From contig CATONV010000019.1 in NCBI GenBank assembly GCA_951801655.1, positions 1-38,542 of the forward strand: a DNA stretch of 38,542 bases, in the 5' to 3' direction. This stretch comes from an uncultured Oscillospiraceae bacterium. Lineage in GTDB: Bacteria; Bacillota; Clostridia; Oscillospirales; Oscillospiraceae. The notes beneath the pieces are model-generated. The model saw only the letters and a program-made list of their open reading frames with translations, searched no databases and had not been told where the DNA came from. The position numbers were made by a program, and so were the translations under genes. Numbering within the stretch: the first letter of the stretch is position 1; each line of letters begins with the position of its first letter. This document shows positions 16,683 through 25,650 of this stretch, piece by piece.

Positions 16683-17262
16683 GGGCAGCTTTCAGCGGCG
16701 GGCCGTCCAGCTCGATCACGGCGTCGGCGCGGGTGAGGACGGCCGGCTCGTGGCTGACCAGCAGAACGGAGGCGGGCAGGGTGCGTAGCCTTTCCAGAAT
16801 GCGCAGGGCCCTGGGCAGATCCAATCCGGCAAAGGGTTCATCCAGCAGATACAGCCGGGCAGGCAGGGCCAGGCACCGGGCCAGGGCCAGTCGGCGGCCC
16901 ATTCCTCCGGACAGGGCGGCGGGATAGGCGTACGCTTCTCCCACCAGCTCGGCCAGGGCCAGCAGCTCAGAGACCTCGCCATGGCGGTTTCCGGGCAGCA
17001 CGTCGGTGAGGTGCTGCTCCACCGTCCGCCAAGGCAGCAGGCGGTCGTCCTGAAACAGCAGGGAAGTCTGACGGGGTGTGACCCCCTCCACCGTTCCGCT
17101 TTGGGGCTGTTCCAGCCCGGCCAGCACCCGCAGGAGGGTGGTCTTGCCGCACCCGGAGGGCCCGCTGAGGGCGGTGACGCCCTTCTCTGGAATGGTCAGG
17201 GAAAATCGGTCTAAAACCGCCTTGTCTCCGAAGGAGACGGTGAGATTTTTACAGAGTATCAC
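16678..17262 (-). CDS. ABC transporter ATP-binding protein (SsuB/TauB-like)
   Basis: 194 aa, short for the family (often 240-260). Walker [10 protein letters not shown] (34-42), Q-loop LLFQDD (68-73), signature [13 protein letters not shown] (117-129), Walker B LYLLDEP (137-143), SHEP H-loop. It powers the adjacent importer. It starts with a GTG whose last two bases overlap the TGA of the permease gene, which implies coupling. The reading frame stays open upstream, but only because it runs over the permease. The stop codon comes from repeat copy B, so the native C-terminal extension may have been lost. Confidence 0.88.
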   Translation of the reverse strand: MILCKNLTVSFGDKAVLDRFSLTIPEKGVTALSGPSGCGKTTLLRVLAGLEQPQSGTVEGVTPRQTSLLFQDDRLLPWRTVEQHLTDVLPGNRHGEVSELLALAELVGEAYAYPAALSGGMGRRLALARCLALPARLYLLDEPFAGLDLPRALRILERLRTLPASVLLVSHEPAVLTRADAVIELDGPPLKAAL

Positions 17263-18011
17263 CTGTCCCACCCCTTTCCCCACCGGGCCAGGCAGGCCCG
17301 GAGCAGGTGCTCCAGCGCCAGACTCAGGGCCACGGTGACCGATGTCCAGGCGAACAGCTCCGGGATGTCCAGGTAATACTTGGTGTAATAAATGCGCTGG
17401 CCCAGAGAGGGTTCGGGCAGACAGAGAACCTCGGCCGCCACCCCCGACTTCCAGGCCAGTCCGGTAGCGGTGGTGAGGGCGGAAAGAATATGCGGCCGCA
17501 GAGAGGGCAGGTAAATAAGGCGAACCGTTTTTCCGCTGGAAAAACGGTACACCTTTGCCAGTTCCAGCAGCTTGGCGTCCATGGCTTGGATGCCCCGGGA
17601 CAGGCTGTCCCATACCAAGGGAGTGACCATCATGGCGGAAATCACCGCCGGGACGTTGTTTCGCCCGGTCCACAGCAGCACCAGCAGAATGAAGGAGGCT
17701 ACTGGGGCGGCCCGCACCACCCGAATGGCGGGGGAGAGGAGACGATCCGCCCAGACAGAGGCGCAGGTGAGAACGGCCAGCGCCGCCCCCGCCAGTACGC
17801 CGCAGGTCAGTCCCAGGGCGATGCGCCCCAGAGAAGAGAGTACTGTTCCCCAAAAGGCCCCTGTCCCCACCAGGCAGACCAGAATATTCCAGACGGAGGC
17901 GGGATAGGGCAGAAGCAGCTCATTGCCCCGGCCGTCCACATGCCGGTCCACCAAAAAGGCGCAGACCTGCCAGACCCCCAGCCAGAAGGCGGGGGCCGGC
18001 AGGGTGTACAT
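17259..18011 (-). CDS. ABC transporter permease (TauC/SsuC-like)
   Basis: About 250 aa, usual length. About six membrane segments. The cytoplasmic EAA-like loop reads [33 protein letters not shown], typical of BPD-type permeases of the nitrate/sulfonate/taurine class. The chosen start is the ATG at 18011 ([10 protein letters not shown]), which gives a normal N-terminus but has only a distant GGGGAGGGG site. An alternative ATG at 18077 overlaps the upstream gene by 14 bp and adds 22 residues unlike a permease. The substrate is not predictable from the sequence. Confidence 0.85.
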   Translation of the reverse strand: MYTLPAPAFWLGVWQVCAFLVDRHVDGRGNELLLPYPASVWNILVCLVGTGAFWGTVLSSLGRIALGLTCGVLAGAALAVLTCASVWADRLLSPAIRVVRAAPVASFILLVLLWTGRNNVPAVISAMMVTPLVWDSLSRGIQAMDAKLLELAKVYRFSSGKTVRLIYLPSLRPHILSALTTATGLAWKSGVAAEVLCLPEPSLGQRIYYTKYYLDIPELFAWTSVTVALSLALEHLLRACLARWGKGWDR

Positions 18012-18063
18012 TATTTTTTTGACCCATTCCCCTCCCCTTCGGGGAGGAGAACAGGAGGAAATA

Positions 18064-19134
18064 TCAGGAGACGCCATAGTAGAAGGAGTCGTAGGGCAGG
18101 CCGCCGCCGATGGACTTGGGCTCCAGCTGGAACAGAACTTCGTAGTAGTCCTCCAGCATGGTTTTCATCTCCTGGCCGGTGACAAAGGTGAGGGAGCACT
18201 GGGGGATGGCCTTGGCGGCCACCTTGTCATTGGGAGCGAACTCGTACTGAGACACCAGAGAAGAGGCGTCGGCGCTGTTGGCGGGGTCGCTGATATAGCT
18301 GATGGACTTCTCATAGGCGGCCAGGAAGGCCTCCACACCCTGGGGGTTCTCCTCAACATACTCGGTGCGGGCCACCACGCAGCCCATGGGCAGGGGGGAG
18401 CCCTCCAGGTCTTGCCAGGCGTCAGACAGGGAAATGGCCTCACGGACGGAGCCGTCTTTCACCAGCAGGGCGGTGGCGGCAGGGACGGGAAGCATGCACA
18501 GCCCTGCGTCAGAGGAGGTCATCTTGGCGGTGATCTCCTGGGGGGTGAGCCACTCGATGCTGACCTTAGAGGTGTCCACGCCGCTGCCCTTCAGCAGGTG
18601 GTTGAGGATGTGCTCCGGGTTGGCCCCCTTGGTGTTGGAGGGGGCGTACAGGGTCTTGCCCGCCAGGTCGGCCATGGAGTGGACGGTGTCCCCCTTCTCC
18701 AGAATATAGAGGACGCCCAGGGTGTTGACCGCCAGCACCTGGATGCCCCCGTCACTTTTGGCGTAGAGGGCGGCGGCGGCATTGGTGGCGATGGCGGCGA
18801 CGTCGACACTCTTGTTGGTCAGGGCGGTTTGGACCTGGGTGTTGTCGGTGACGATCTCATAGGAGGCAATGGCGCTGTTTTGAGCGTCCGCGTCGTGGTC
18901 GGCCATCAGCTTGGCCGCGCCCACGCCGGTGGGGCCGGAGAGGGCCATAAACCGGATGGAGGGGCCGGAGGCCGCGCTGGTATCTCCGGCAGAAGAGGCG
19001 TCCCCGGACCCGTCCGGCTGGCTTGAGCTGGGGGCGGAGGAGGAAGTCCCGGCGGGGGGATTCTTGGGGCCGCAGCCCGCCAGCAGGGACAGAGACAGCG
19101 CGGCGGTGAGGAACAAAGAGAGGGTGCGTTTCAT
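18064..19134 (-). CDS. ABC transporter substrate-binding lipoprotein
   Basis: 356 aa. Signal peptide MKRTLSLFLTAALSLSLLAGCG with a clear lipobox (LLAGC, Cys21), then a low-complexity Ser/Pro/Gly linker (about 22-60), then a periplasmic-binding fold of the NMT1/TauA/SsuA type (TALTNKSVDVAAIATNAAAALYAK, LAGKTLYAPSNTKG). It captures an unknown small ligand outside the cell for the permease and ATPase. The start at 19134 has AAAGGAAG upstream; the longer reading would cover repeat C. The linker is typical of Oscillospiraceae lipoproteins. Confidence 0.9.
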   Translation of the reverse strand: MKRTLSLFLTAALSLSLLAGCGPKNPPAGTSSSAPSSSQPDGSGDASSAGDTSAASGPSIRFMALSGPTGVGAAKLMADHDADAQNSAIASYEIVTDNTQVQTALTNKSVDVAAIATNAAAALYAKSDGGIQVLAVNTLGVLYILEKGDTVHSMADLAGKTLYAPSNTKGANPEHILNHLLKGSGVDTSKVSIEWLTPQEITAKMTSSDAGLCMLPVPAATALLVKDGSVREAISLSDAWQDLEGSPLPMGCVVARTEYVEENPQGVEAFLAAYEKSISYISDPANSADASSLVSQYEFAPNDKVAAKAIPQCSLTFVTGQEMKTMLEDYYEVLFQLEPKSIGGGLPYDSFYYGVS

Positions 19135-19158
19135 AAAAATCTTCCTTTCCGATTGGAA

Positions 19159-19241
19159 TGTAGGGGTCGCCGCCCTCGGCGACCCGCTTGCCACGGCGTG
19201 ATTTCTGTAAAGACGGGCCGCCGAGGGCGGCGGCCTCTACA
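19159..19241. repeat. Family 1 palindromic repeat, copy C
   Basis: 83 bp, TGTAGGGGTCGCCGCC...GGCGGCCTCTACA ends. It lies between the regulator and the lipoprotein gene, inside what appears to be one operon. Confidence 0.88.
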
Positions 19242-19289
19242 GGCGAAATTGCCCCGCCCAGGTGGTCGGAGCCCACATTGGTTATGAGG

Positions 19290-19937
19290 TCACAGCACCG
19301 TCTCCAGCCCGGCGGGGTCGATGACTGTGATGGTCTTGCCCGTTCGGACAATGAGGCCGCTGTCCTCCAGAGAGGAAAAGGCTCGGTAGAGGGAGGCCCG
19401 GCTTATCCCCAGCCGCTGGCACAGCTCCGTGGCCGGGCAGGTGAGAGTGCCCCCGCCAGAGGCCAGCAGGTAGCGGACAAGCTTGCCCTCCACGCCTGGC
19501 TGGGACAGAGTCTGAAGCCGCCCGGAGAGAAAACGGATCCGTCCGGTGAGATAGCGCAGGTAGTTTTCCCGGATTTTCCTCTGCTCAGCCAACAGATGGT
19601 CCACCAGTTGCTGTTCCAGCATCAGGCAGACACTGGGACACCTTGCGGTGATGGTGGTGGCGAACTCCGCCTCGTCGCTGTATAAAGCGGCGGCCCCAAA
19701 CAGGTCGCCCGCCTCCAGAACGCTGACAGCCAGCGTCCCCTTGGTCACCTGGAGCCGTCCAGACAGCACCACGGCCAGGGAGCGGCGGAAGTGACGGGGA
19801 CCGTATACCAGACCGGGAGAGAACTGAACCCGACCGGCCCCCTCCAGCTCCAGAAGGGATTGCAGGAAGGTCGCGTCCACCCCCCGGAACAGAGGGCCTG
19901 CGGTGAGAAGGGCGATTTCCTCACAGGTGAGGGACAA
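19290..19937 (-). CDS. Crp/Fnr family transcriptional regulator
   Basis: 215 aa with the TTG start at 19937, which has TTTGGAGG 8 nt upstream; no ATG fits. The N-terminal cyclic-nucleotide-binding fold (residues about 10-125; LAVVLSGRLQVTKG, LEAGDLFGAAAL) is followed by a dimer helix and a winged helix-turn-helix (ATELCQRLGISRASLYRAFSSLEDSGLI). There is no N-terminal cysteine cluster, so it is not an Fe-S Fnr; the effector is unknown. It is adjacent to and upstream of an ABC importer with no obvious separate promoter, so it probably controls that operon and itself. Confidence 0.88.
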   Translation of the reverse strand: MSLTCEEIALLTAGPLFRGVDATFLQSLLELEGAGRVQFSPGLVYGPRHFRRSLAVVLSGRLQVTKGTLAVSVLEAGDLFGAAALYSDEAEFATTITARCPSVCLMLEQQLVDHLLAEQRKIRENYLRYLTGRIRFLSGRLQTLSQPGVEGKLVRYLLASGGGTLTCPATELCQRLGISRASLYRAFSSLEDSGLIVRTGKTITVIDPAGLETVL

Positions 19938-19955
19938 ATTTGCCACCTCCAAAAC

Positions 19956-19971
19956 TGTCTTATTTGAGACA
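19956..19971. promoter_or_regulatory. Inverted-repeat operator at the Crp/Fnr gene promoter
   Basis: TGTCT-N6-AGACA, a perfect 5-6-5 dyad of the layout bound by Crp/Fnr proteins. It lies just downstream of the -10 box and upstream of the ribosome binding site. Position suggests autorepression by the encoded regulator. Confidence 0.6.
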
Positions 19972-19977
19972 TTTTGG

Positions 19978-20006
19978 ATTATACAGGAGGAGGGAAAAAA
20001 AGTCAA
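19978..20006 (-). promoter_or_regulatory. Promoter of the Crp/Fnr-ABC operon
   Basis: Minus strand TTGACT (20001-20006), 17-bp spacer, perfect TATAAT (19978-19983). Confidence 0.85.
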
Positions 20007-20052
20007 CCCTGGAAATTGCCCGGGCCCCAAGAACGGCGTTTTCGCATCAAGT

Positions 20053-20089
20053 AAAAAACTCCGAAAATCCCTGATTTTCGGAGTTTTTT
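20053..20089. terminator. Bidirectional terminator after the cheY-like gene
   Basis: A 17-position stem (20053-20069 with 20073-20089) with a 3-nt loop, rich in A on one arm and T on the other, so both strands read as a hairpin followed by T. It ends the signalling cassette 5 bp past the stop codon. Confidence 0.92.
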
Positions 20090-20093
20090 TACG

Positions 20094-20456
20094 TTACAGC
20101 AGGGCCTGCTCAAACACCTTCAGCAGCTGCTCCTGGTGGAAGGGTTTATCTACAAAGCCTTTGGCGCCAATGGCCTTGGCCCGTTCAAAGGTGTCGTCGT
20201 ATGCCAAGGAAGAGACCATTACGATTCTGGCGTTGGGATCATGCTTCAAAATAACCTCCGCCGCGTCCAGTCCGTCCATCCCCTGCATAATAATATCCAT
20301 GGTTACCAGGTCGGGCTTCACCGTGGAGTACTGCTCAATGGCTTCTTCACCGCTGCGGCAGTATGCAGCCACCTCGTAATCCGTACCCTTTAAAACATCC
20401 TCAAGCTGGACTCTGACCAGCCGGGAGTCGTCCACTATCATGATTTGCCTGCTCAT
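20094..20456 (-). CDS. CheY-like single-domain response regulator
   Basis: 120 aa, a lone receiver domain. Acidic pocket Asp9/Asp10, phosphoacceptor Asp54 (LVTMDIIM), Ser82 switch (VMVSSLA) and Lys104 (VDKP) are all in place. No output domain, so it must act by protein contact or as a phosphate relay or sink. Its ATG overlaps the cheX stop codon by 4 bp, and the pairing with a CheX phosphatase suggests that CheX dephosphorylates it. Whether it reaches a flagellar motor cannot be told from this window, which has no other chemotaxis or flagellar genes. Confidence 0.9.
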   Translation of the reverse strand: MSRQIMIVDDSRLVRVQLEDVLKGTDYEVAAYCRSGEEAIEQYSTVKPDLVTMDIIMQGMDGLDAAEVILKHDPNARIVMVSSLAYDDTFERAKAIGAKGFVDKPFHQEQLLKVFEQALL

Positions 20457-20956
20457 TTGATATGCCCCTCCTGTTTTGTTTCGCCTGCTCCGTCCTCACT
20501 GGAACAGGGCACATGGTGGATCAGCTGCGCACCTTCGCTGTGTTCATCGGAGTAGGTGAGAATAAACTGTACCTCCTGTCCCTCCGGTTCGTACCGCCCG
20601 TGATAAAACACAGGCTGACCGAAATGGGCTGGGATCTGTGTGGCACGAAACATCGCCCCGGTTACTTTGCCGCAGAGAACATTGAGATATTCCTTGCTGA
20701 ACTCCTCTAAATCCTCCTGTGTCACCGCGTCCTCGTGAAAGGAATTGCGCGCCATGCGGGCAAGCAGACTGGTGTCGGCGCAGAGGGTGAGGCTGGTGTT
20801 AAATCCTCTGTCAAAGGTGATATGCACGGTACACAAGTCTTCGCCCGGCGGCTGGTCTCCCTGATGCAGGCGCACGCCGGCGGTTCTCTCCGTTACGTCC
20901 TGAAGGGCCTGGTCTAGCACCTGCGTAAGTTCTTCTTTGGTCATGGCAGTATTCAT
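20453..20956 (-). CDS. CheX-like phosphatase
   Basis: 167 aa. CheC/CheX/FliY-type fold with one catalytic signature, EFSKEYLNVLCGKVTGAM, which holds the E-x2-N pattern used to dephosphorylate CheY-P. An acidic, Ser-rich tail follows the core. It sits between two receiver genes, overlapping the downstream one by 4 bp and starting 3 bp after the stop codon of the upstream one. CheX normally ends a chemotaxis signal; here the only kinase nearby is a membrane hybrid kinase, not CheA. Confidence 0.8.
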   Translation of the reverse strand: MNTAMTKEELTQVLDQALQDVTERTAGVRLHQGDQPPGEDLCTVHITFDRGFNTSLTLCADTSLLARMARNSFHEDAVTQEDLEEFSKEYLNVLCGKVTGAMFRATQIPAHFGQPVFYHGRYEPEGQEVQFILTYSDEHSEGAQLIHHVPCSSEDGAGETKQEGHIK

Positions 20957-20959
20957 GCG

Positions 20960-21391
20960 TCAACACTCCTCTGCCTTGCTTGGGGGCGTACGGTTCTCCT
21001 CGCTGGATTTCAGCGCCCGCTGAATCCTCTCCAGCAGGTCCTCGGGGAAAAAGGGCTTTAGGATATAGTCGCATATCCCCAGCTTAATACCCTCCATGAC
21101 AAATTTTTTGTCCTCCACGCCGGTGAGCATAATAACCGGGATATCTGCCCGGTCTTCCATAGCGCGGATATCCTGAAGCGTCTCAAAACCGTCCTTGGGC
21201 ATCATGCGGATATCCAGCAAAATCAGGTCGGGCTTTTCCTTTTCCAGATAGCGCAAGGCCCGCACACCGGAATTCACTGTGACTACGTCGTAATATTCCT
21301 CCAAGGCGTCCATAATCTTCCGCAAAATGATGACGGCGTCATCGACTGCCAAAATGCGCTTTTTAGCAGTCCCTTTCTCCGGTTTAAGCAT
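20960..21391 (-). CDS. Stand-alone response regulator receiver
   Basis: 143 aa. Receiver domain with Asp17/Asp18 (AVDDA), phosphoacceptor Asp60 (LILLDIRMMPKDGFETL), Thr90 and Lys112 (LKPF). A short charged tail (KSSEENRTPPSKAEEC) replaces any output domain. It overlaps the end of the hybrid kinase gene by 8 bp, so the two are co-translated, and it is a probable partner of the kinase's HPt domain. Confidence 0.88.
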   Translation of the reverse strand: MLKPEKGTAKKRILAVDDAVIILRKIMDALEEYYDVVTVNSGVRALRYLEKEKPDLILLDIRMMPKDGFETLQDIRAMEDRADIPVIMLTGVEDKKFVMEGIKLGICDYILKPFFPEDLLERIQRALKSSEENRTPPSKAEEC

Positions 21392-24239
21392 TTACGCCTT
21401 CCTCCTTTTCAAGTTTGTGCAGAAGCTGGCCCAGCAGTGCCTCTGCGGCGTCGTCCTCATACAGCTTCAGCTGTTTCTGAATTTCTTTGAGGCTGTCCGC
21501 TGTGTCCTGCGGAAGCTGGTGGCGCAAAACGTCGGCCACAATACCGGCACACTCCCGTGATCTGAAATCCTCCAGCTCATGCAGGGCCGTTTCCACCTGC
21601 TCTCTCAGCTCCTGGCCGGGCAGAGCGGGAAGCTTTTCCTCCTGAGAGACATCTTGACGCAGTCTCTCCAAAAACATTCCAATATTCATCAAAAGCGTCT
21701 CATAGGTCTCCAGCAGGGCGGGAAAGTTCTGGGAAATAAACTCCGTGTCGCCCCGATTTGCGGCGTTCTCCTGGGCGCGGGCCATTTCTGAAACCTCCAT
21801 AGCTCCGATATTGGCGGAGGCGCTTTTCAGCCCGTGTACCTCTACGCAGTAGCGGGAGAGATCGGAGCAGGACAGCTCGTGCAGAAGGGTCGCTTTGCGC
21901 TGTCCATCTGTGTAGTAGAGGTCCAGAAGATCGGCGAAGCCTGCCTCATCGCCAGTGTAGTAGCGGGACGCCGCCTCCAGGTCGATCCCCCGAATTTGAA
22001 AGGAACTCAGATCCACAGCTTCCCCGACCGCCTTGCCGCCCGGACCGCGCCGCCTCTCCTCCGGGACCCAGTGTGCCAGCAGGTTGCCCAATTCTTTCCG
22101 GTCCAGCGGTTTGGCGATGAAATCCTGAAAGCCGCGGCTCAGGAACTGCTCTCGCATCCCCTCCATGGCGTTGGCAGTCAGGGCAATGATTGCGGGCGCG
22201 GTTCCGTTCTCTCCGCAGTCCCGGCGGATAATCTCCGCCGCCTCAATGCCGTCCATCATAGGCATCATATGATCCATGAAAATGATATCATACCGGTTTT
22301 GGCGTACCAGCTCAATGGCCTCCGGCCCGCTCTCGGCCTCAGAAAGGTCAAAGGCGTATCGCTTTAAGAGGCCTCTGGCCACCTTGCGGTTGATCACGTT
22401 GTCGTCCACAATAAGAATTTTCACGCTGGGAGCGGTAAACTGTTCGGTGCATTCCATCTCGGCCTGAGGAATTTCCGGCATCTCCGCAATGGAGCGCCGG
22501 TCCACAATTTTCTGGGGGATGGTGATAAAGACCGTGGTCCCCTGGCCGTAGACACTCTCCACGCGGATGGTGCCGTGCATCAGCTCCACCAGATGCTTGA
22601 CGATGGCCAGTCCCAGGCCGGTGCCCTCCACACTCCGGTTGCGTTTGGCGTTCACCTGACGGAAATCCTCGAAGATTTTTTCCAGGTCGCTCTCCCGAAT
22701 GCCGCAGCCGGTGTCCTCCACGCGGAAGGTAATCAGCTCCTCATCCTCCTGTTCGCCCGGCTCGCCGGTGACATAGGCTCTGACGTAGCCCTCGTTGGTA
22801 AACTTGATGGCGTTGTTGAGGATGTTGATCAAGATCTGCTTGATGCGGCCCTCGTCGCCGTTGTAGCGGCAGGGGAGAGTGTCGTCGCATTCGTATTTCA
22901 AGATCAGGCCGCGCTTGGAGGCGGCCATGTCCATCATGCCCGCCACCTCGTCCACAAGGGTTTTCAGGTGATAGTCCGTGTTCACCAGTTCCATTTTACC
23001 CGCCTCCACCTTAGATAGATCTAAAATGTCGTTGATGATGGCCAGCAGGTTTCTGGCTGCGGACTGTACGTCCTTGGCATGGGTGTAAATCTGGGGATCG
23101 GAGCATTCCTCCATGATAATATCATTCAGACCGATAATAGCGTTCATAGGGGTGCGGATCTCGTGGGACATGTTGGCCAGAAACTCGCTTTTGGCGATAT
23201 TTGCCTTCTCAGCCTGCTGCCGCACCCGCTTGATCTCATTGATATAGGCCTTAATATCGGTCATATCCAGAATCAGGACGACACAGCCCTGTTTCCGCCC
23301 GTTTTCATCCACAATCTGCTTGCTATGGCATTCATAGTGCTGGCCGCTGATGGAAAAGCTCCAGGGGATGTTCTCGTTGAGCATCTCCTCCCGAAAGTCC
23401 TCCACCACCCGTATATTTTCACCCAGCTTGTGGGCGGGCAGACTGGTGAAAATGTGGGCGGCGGCCCGGTTGTAGCTGATCAGTCTGTCGTGATCGTCCA
23501 GGGCGATCACGCCGTCGCCCAGACTTTCCAATACCTTCTCCGCCGCCAGGTGGCGGAAATCGTAGTTGCGTCGGCTCCACACCACGATGACCACCATGGA
23601 CATGGCAATCGCCAGCGTGACCGGGGTGAAGTCGAACACCGTGGTAAGCTTGAACACATAGATGACCAGCACCACGACGGGCAGAGAGGAGATACAGAGG
23701 ATGGTCCAATACTGCCGGCTGACCTGCTGGTCTGAGCGCAGACGCACCGCCCGCGCCAGAGTATGGATGGACAGCACGTAGGGGATTACGATGCGGGTAA
23801 CCATAAAAAGACCGTACAGCGGACCATAGGTAATGCTGATGTAGTGGAATCCGTCTAAAGTGGATAGCCACTGACATTCCCGGTAAAAAAGGCCGTTCCA
23901 GTTAAAAAATACGGTCGGAAGTACAAAAAAATTGATGATGCCAAGGGCACGCAACAGCTTTTTGGGCGGGCGGGCGTAGCAGTAAGTATAGGTAAACCAG
24001 CAATAACAAAGCGGAACAAAGGCGGAGCCCACGTTTTCCACTGTCACTGCGGCGACGGCGGCCTCCAGGGTGGGAGCCGTCAGATCCAGCAGATAGCCCA
24101 CGTTCTGCACCAACGAACCGCACATAATAAAAATCAGCAGCTTTTGCTCCCGGGCCCCGTCTCCGTTGAGCAGCAGGAGCAAAGCTACAAAGGTCAGACA
24201 TATGCCGAAGCATTCCAACACAATGACAAAGTTTACCAT
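21384..24239 (-). CDS. Hybrid sensor histidine kinase (7TM-PAS-HisKA-HATPase-REC-HPt)
   Basis: 951 aa. Residues 1-222 hold about seven membrane segments of the histidine-kinase N-terminal 7TM type; 232-335 a PAS domain (GVIALDDHDRLISYNRAAAHIF); a coiled linker; HisKA with SHEIRTPMNAIIG (phospho-His359); HATPase with N-box (INILNNAIKF), G1 (EDTGCGI) and G2 (GTGLGLAIV); REC at 606-725 with Asp656 and Lys710; HPt with VHGLKSASANIG (His802); and a helical tail to 951. All phosphorelay residues are intact (His-Asp-His), so phosphate could leave to either lone receiver encoded downstream. The ligand is unknown. Confidence 0.93.
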   Translation of the reverse strand: MVNFVIVLECFGICLTFVALLLLLNGDGAREQKLLIFIMCGSLVQNVGYLLDLTAPTLEAAVAAVTVENVGSAFVPLCYCWFTYTYCYARPPKKLLRALGIINFFVLPTVFFNWNGLFYRECQWLSTLDGFHYISITYGPLYGLFMVTRIVIPYVLSIHTLARAVRLRSDQQVSRQYWTILCISSLPVVVLVIYVFKLTTVFDFTPVTLAIAMSMVVIVVWSRRNYDFRHLAAEKVLESLGDGVIALDDHDRLISYNRAAAHIFTSLPAHKLGENIRVVEDFREEMLNENIPWSFSISGQHYECHSKQIVDENGRKQGCVVLILDMTDIKAYINEIKRVRQQAEKANIAKSEFLANMSHEIRTPMNAIIGLNDIIMEECSDPQIYTHAKDVQSAARNLLAIINDILDLSKVEAGKMELVNTDYHLKTLVDEVAGMMDMAASKRGLILKYECDDTLPCRYNGDEGRIKQILINILNNAIKFTNEGYVRAYVTGEPGEQEDEELITFRVEDTGCGIRESDLEKIFEDFRQVNAKRNRSVEGTGLGLAIVKHLVELMHGTIRVESVYGQGTTVFITIPQKIVDRRSIAEMPEIPQAEMECTEQFTAPSVKILIVDDNVINRKVARGLLKRYAFDLSEAESGPEAIELVRQNRYDIIFMDHMMPMMDGIEAAEIIRRDCGENGTAPAIIALTANAMEGMREQFLSRGFQDFIAKPLDRKELGNLLAHWVPEERRRGPGGKAVGEAVDLSSFQIRGIDLEAASRYYTGDEAGFADLLDLYYTDGQRKATLLHELSCSDLSRYCVEVHGLKSASANIGAMEVSEMARAQENAANRGDTEFISQNFPALLETYETLLMNIGMFLERLRQDVSQEEKLPALPGQELREQVETALHELEDFRSRECAGIVADVLRHQLPQDTADSLKEIQKQLKLYEDDAAEALLGQLLHKLEKEEGVNA

Positions 24240-24310
24240 CTTTTCTCTTCACCCGTACGTGTTTTTCTTGATCCCAGGACATATCAAGCGCAACAGTTTT
24301 TACCATACTA

Positions 24311-24339
24311 ACTGTAGTACATTTTCGCTATGATGTCAA
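24311..24339 (-). promoter_or_regulatory. Promoter of the hybrid kinase-CheX operon
   Basis: Minus strand perfect TTGACA (24334-24339), 17-bp spacer, TACAGT (24311-24316). Confidence 0.75.
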
Positions 24340-24415
24340 GAGATTCAGCCTCTTATTTCCGGTATTGCGGCTGTCTGCCAAGGCGTGCGCGCCCGACTCT
24401 AAGCGGAAATGAAAT

Positions 24416-24439
24416 GTCCCTCCGGCACTCCGGAGGGAC
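24416..24439 (-). terminator. Hairpin terminator after dnaJ
   Basis: A perfect 10-bp GTCCCTCCGG stem (24416-24425 with 24430-24439) with a 4-nt loop, followed on the minus strand by ATTTCATTTCC. The T tract is interrupted, so efficiency may be moderate. Confidence 0.7.
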
Positions 24440-24444
24440 GCAGT

Positions 24445-25590
24445 TTATTTTTTCTTTTTCTTTTTGTCAAAGAAGCTCTTCAGCCCGCCCTCGGGGACCT
24501 CCTCGCCCATGGCCGCAGCGAAGGCGTGAAGGGCCGCTTTCTGCTCGGCGTTGAGGGAGGTGGGCACTTGGACCTTGACGGTGACATACTGGTCGCCCCG
24601 GCCCCTTCCCCGCAGCTCGGGAATCCCCTTGCCCCGGAGGCGGAAGGTAGTGCCGGTCTGGGTGCCGGCGGGGAGGCTGTACTTTACCTTGCCGTCGATG
24701 GTGGGAATCTCCAGCTCCGCGCCCATGGCCGCCTGGCAGAAGCTCACCGGACACTCGTAGACCACGGTGGTGCCCTCCCGCTGGAACTGGGGGTGGGGCT
24801 TGATCTGCACCCGTACCAGCAGGTCGCCGGCGGGGCCGCCGTTGACGCCGGCGTTGCCCTGGCCGCGCATGGAGACGGCCTGGCCATCATCGATGCCCGC
24901 CGGGATGGTGACCGACACCCGCTGCTTTTTCCGGACGCCGCCCGCCCCGCCGCACGTCTTGCAGGGGGTATGGATGATCCTGCCTGTGCCCCGGCATTTG
25001 GAACAGGTGGTGGTGGTGGAGAAGGCGAAACCGCCCGCCCCCCGCTGAATGCGCACCTGGCCGGCGCCCCGGCAGTCGGGACAGGTCTCGGCGGTGGTGC
25101 CCGCCGCGCAGCCGGAGCCCTTGCACTCCTCGCAGGTCTCCGTGCGGCTGAGCTCGATCTCCTTGGTACAGCCGAAGGCCGCCTCCTCAAAGGTGAGGGT
25201 CAGGTTGACCCGCAGACTCTCCCCCTTTTGAGGACCGTTCCGTCGGCCCCCGCCGCCGAAGCCGCCCCCAAAGCCGCCGCCGAAGAAGGAGCCGAAGATG
25301 TCGCCCAGGTCGATGTCGCCCATATCAAAGCCGAAGCCGCCGCCTCCGCCGTAGCTGGGGTCCACCCCGGCAAAGCCGAACTGGTCGTACCGGGCCTTCT
25401 TTTCCGGGTCGGACAGGATGCCATAGGCCTCGTTGATCTCCTTGAACTTGGCCTCCGCGTCCTTGTCCCCGGGGTTCACGTCGGGGTGGTACTTCTTGGC
25501 CAGCTTGCGGTAGGCCTTTTTCAGTTCCTCCTCGGTTGCCCCCTTGGACAGACCCAGGACCTCGTAATAATCTCGTTTTTGTTCCGCCAT
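24445..25590 (-). CDS. dnaJ: Chaperone protein DnaJ
   Basis: 381 aa, full length. J-domain with HPD at 35-37, which stimulates the DnaK ATPase; a Gly/Phe-rich linker ([26 protein letters not shown]); four zinc-finger repeats CxxCxGxG ([32 protein letters not shown]); and two C-terminal substrate-binding domains. It ends in a poly-Lys tail. AAGAGGTGATATAAC precedes the ATG. Last gene of the hrcA operon, separated from dnaK by a family 2 repeat. Confidence 0.98.
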   Translation of the reverse strand: MAEQKRDYYEVLGLSKGATEEELKKAYRKLAKKYHPDVNPGDKDAEAKFKEINEAYGILSDPEKKARYDQFGFAGVDPSYGGGGGFGFDMGDIDLGDIFGSFFGGGFGGGFGGGGRRNGPQKGESLRVNLTLTFEEAAFGCTKEIELSRTETCEECKGSGCAAGTTAETCPDCRGAGQVRIQRGAGGFAFSTTTTCSKCRGTGRIIHTPCKTCGGAGGVRKKQRVSVTIPAGIDDGQAVSMRGQGNAGVNGGPAGDLLVRVQIKPHPQFQREGTTVVYECPVSFCQAAMGAELEIPTIDGKVKYSLPAGTQTGTTFRLRGKGIPELRGRGRGDQYVTVKVQVPTSLNAEQKAALHAFAAAMGEEVPEGGLKSFFDKKKKKK

Positions 25591-25619
25591 ATGTTATATC
25601 ACCTCTTGACATGGAAGGT

Positions 25620-25644
25620 GAGCGGGACGGATAAGATCCCGCTC
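25620..25644 (-). other. Hairpin between dnaK and dnaJ
   Basis: GAGCGGGA pairs with TCCCGCTC (25620-25627 with 25637-25644) with a 9-nt loop. It has no T tract on either strand and sits directly beyond the family 2 repeat, so it may be part of that element or an mRNA processing or stability hairpin. Confidence 0.5.
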
Positions 25645-25650
25645 TACCTC

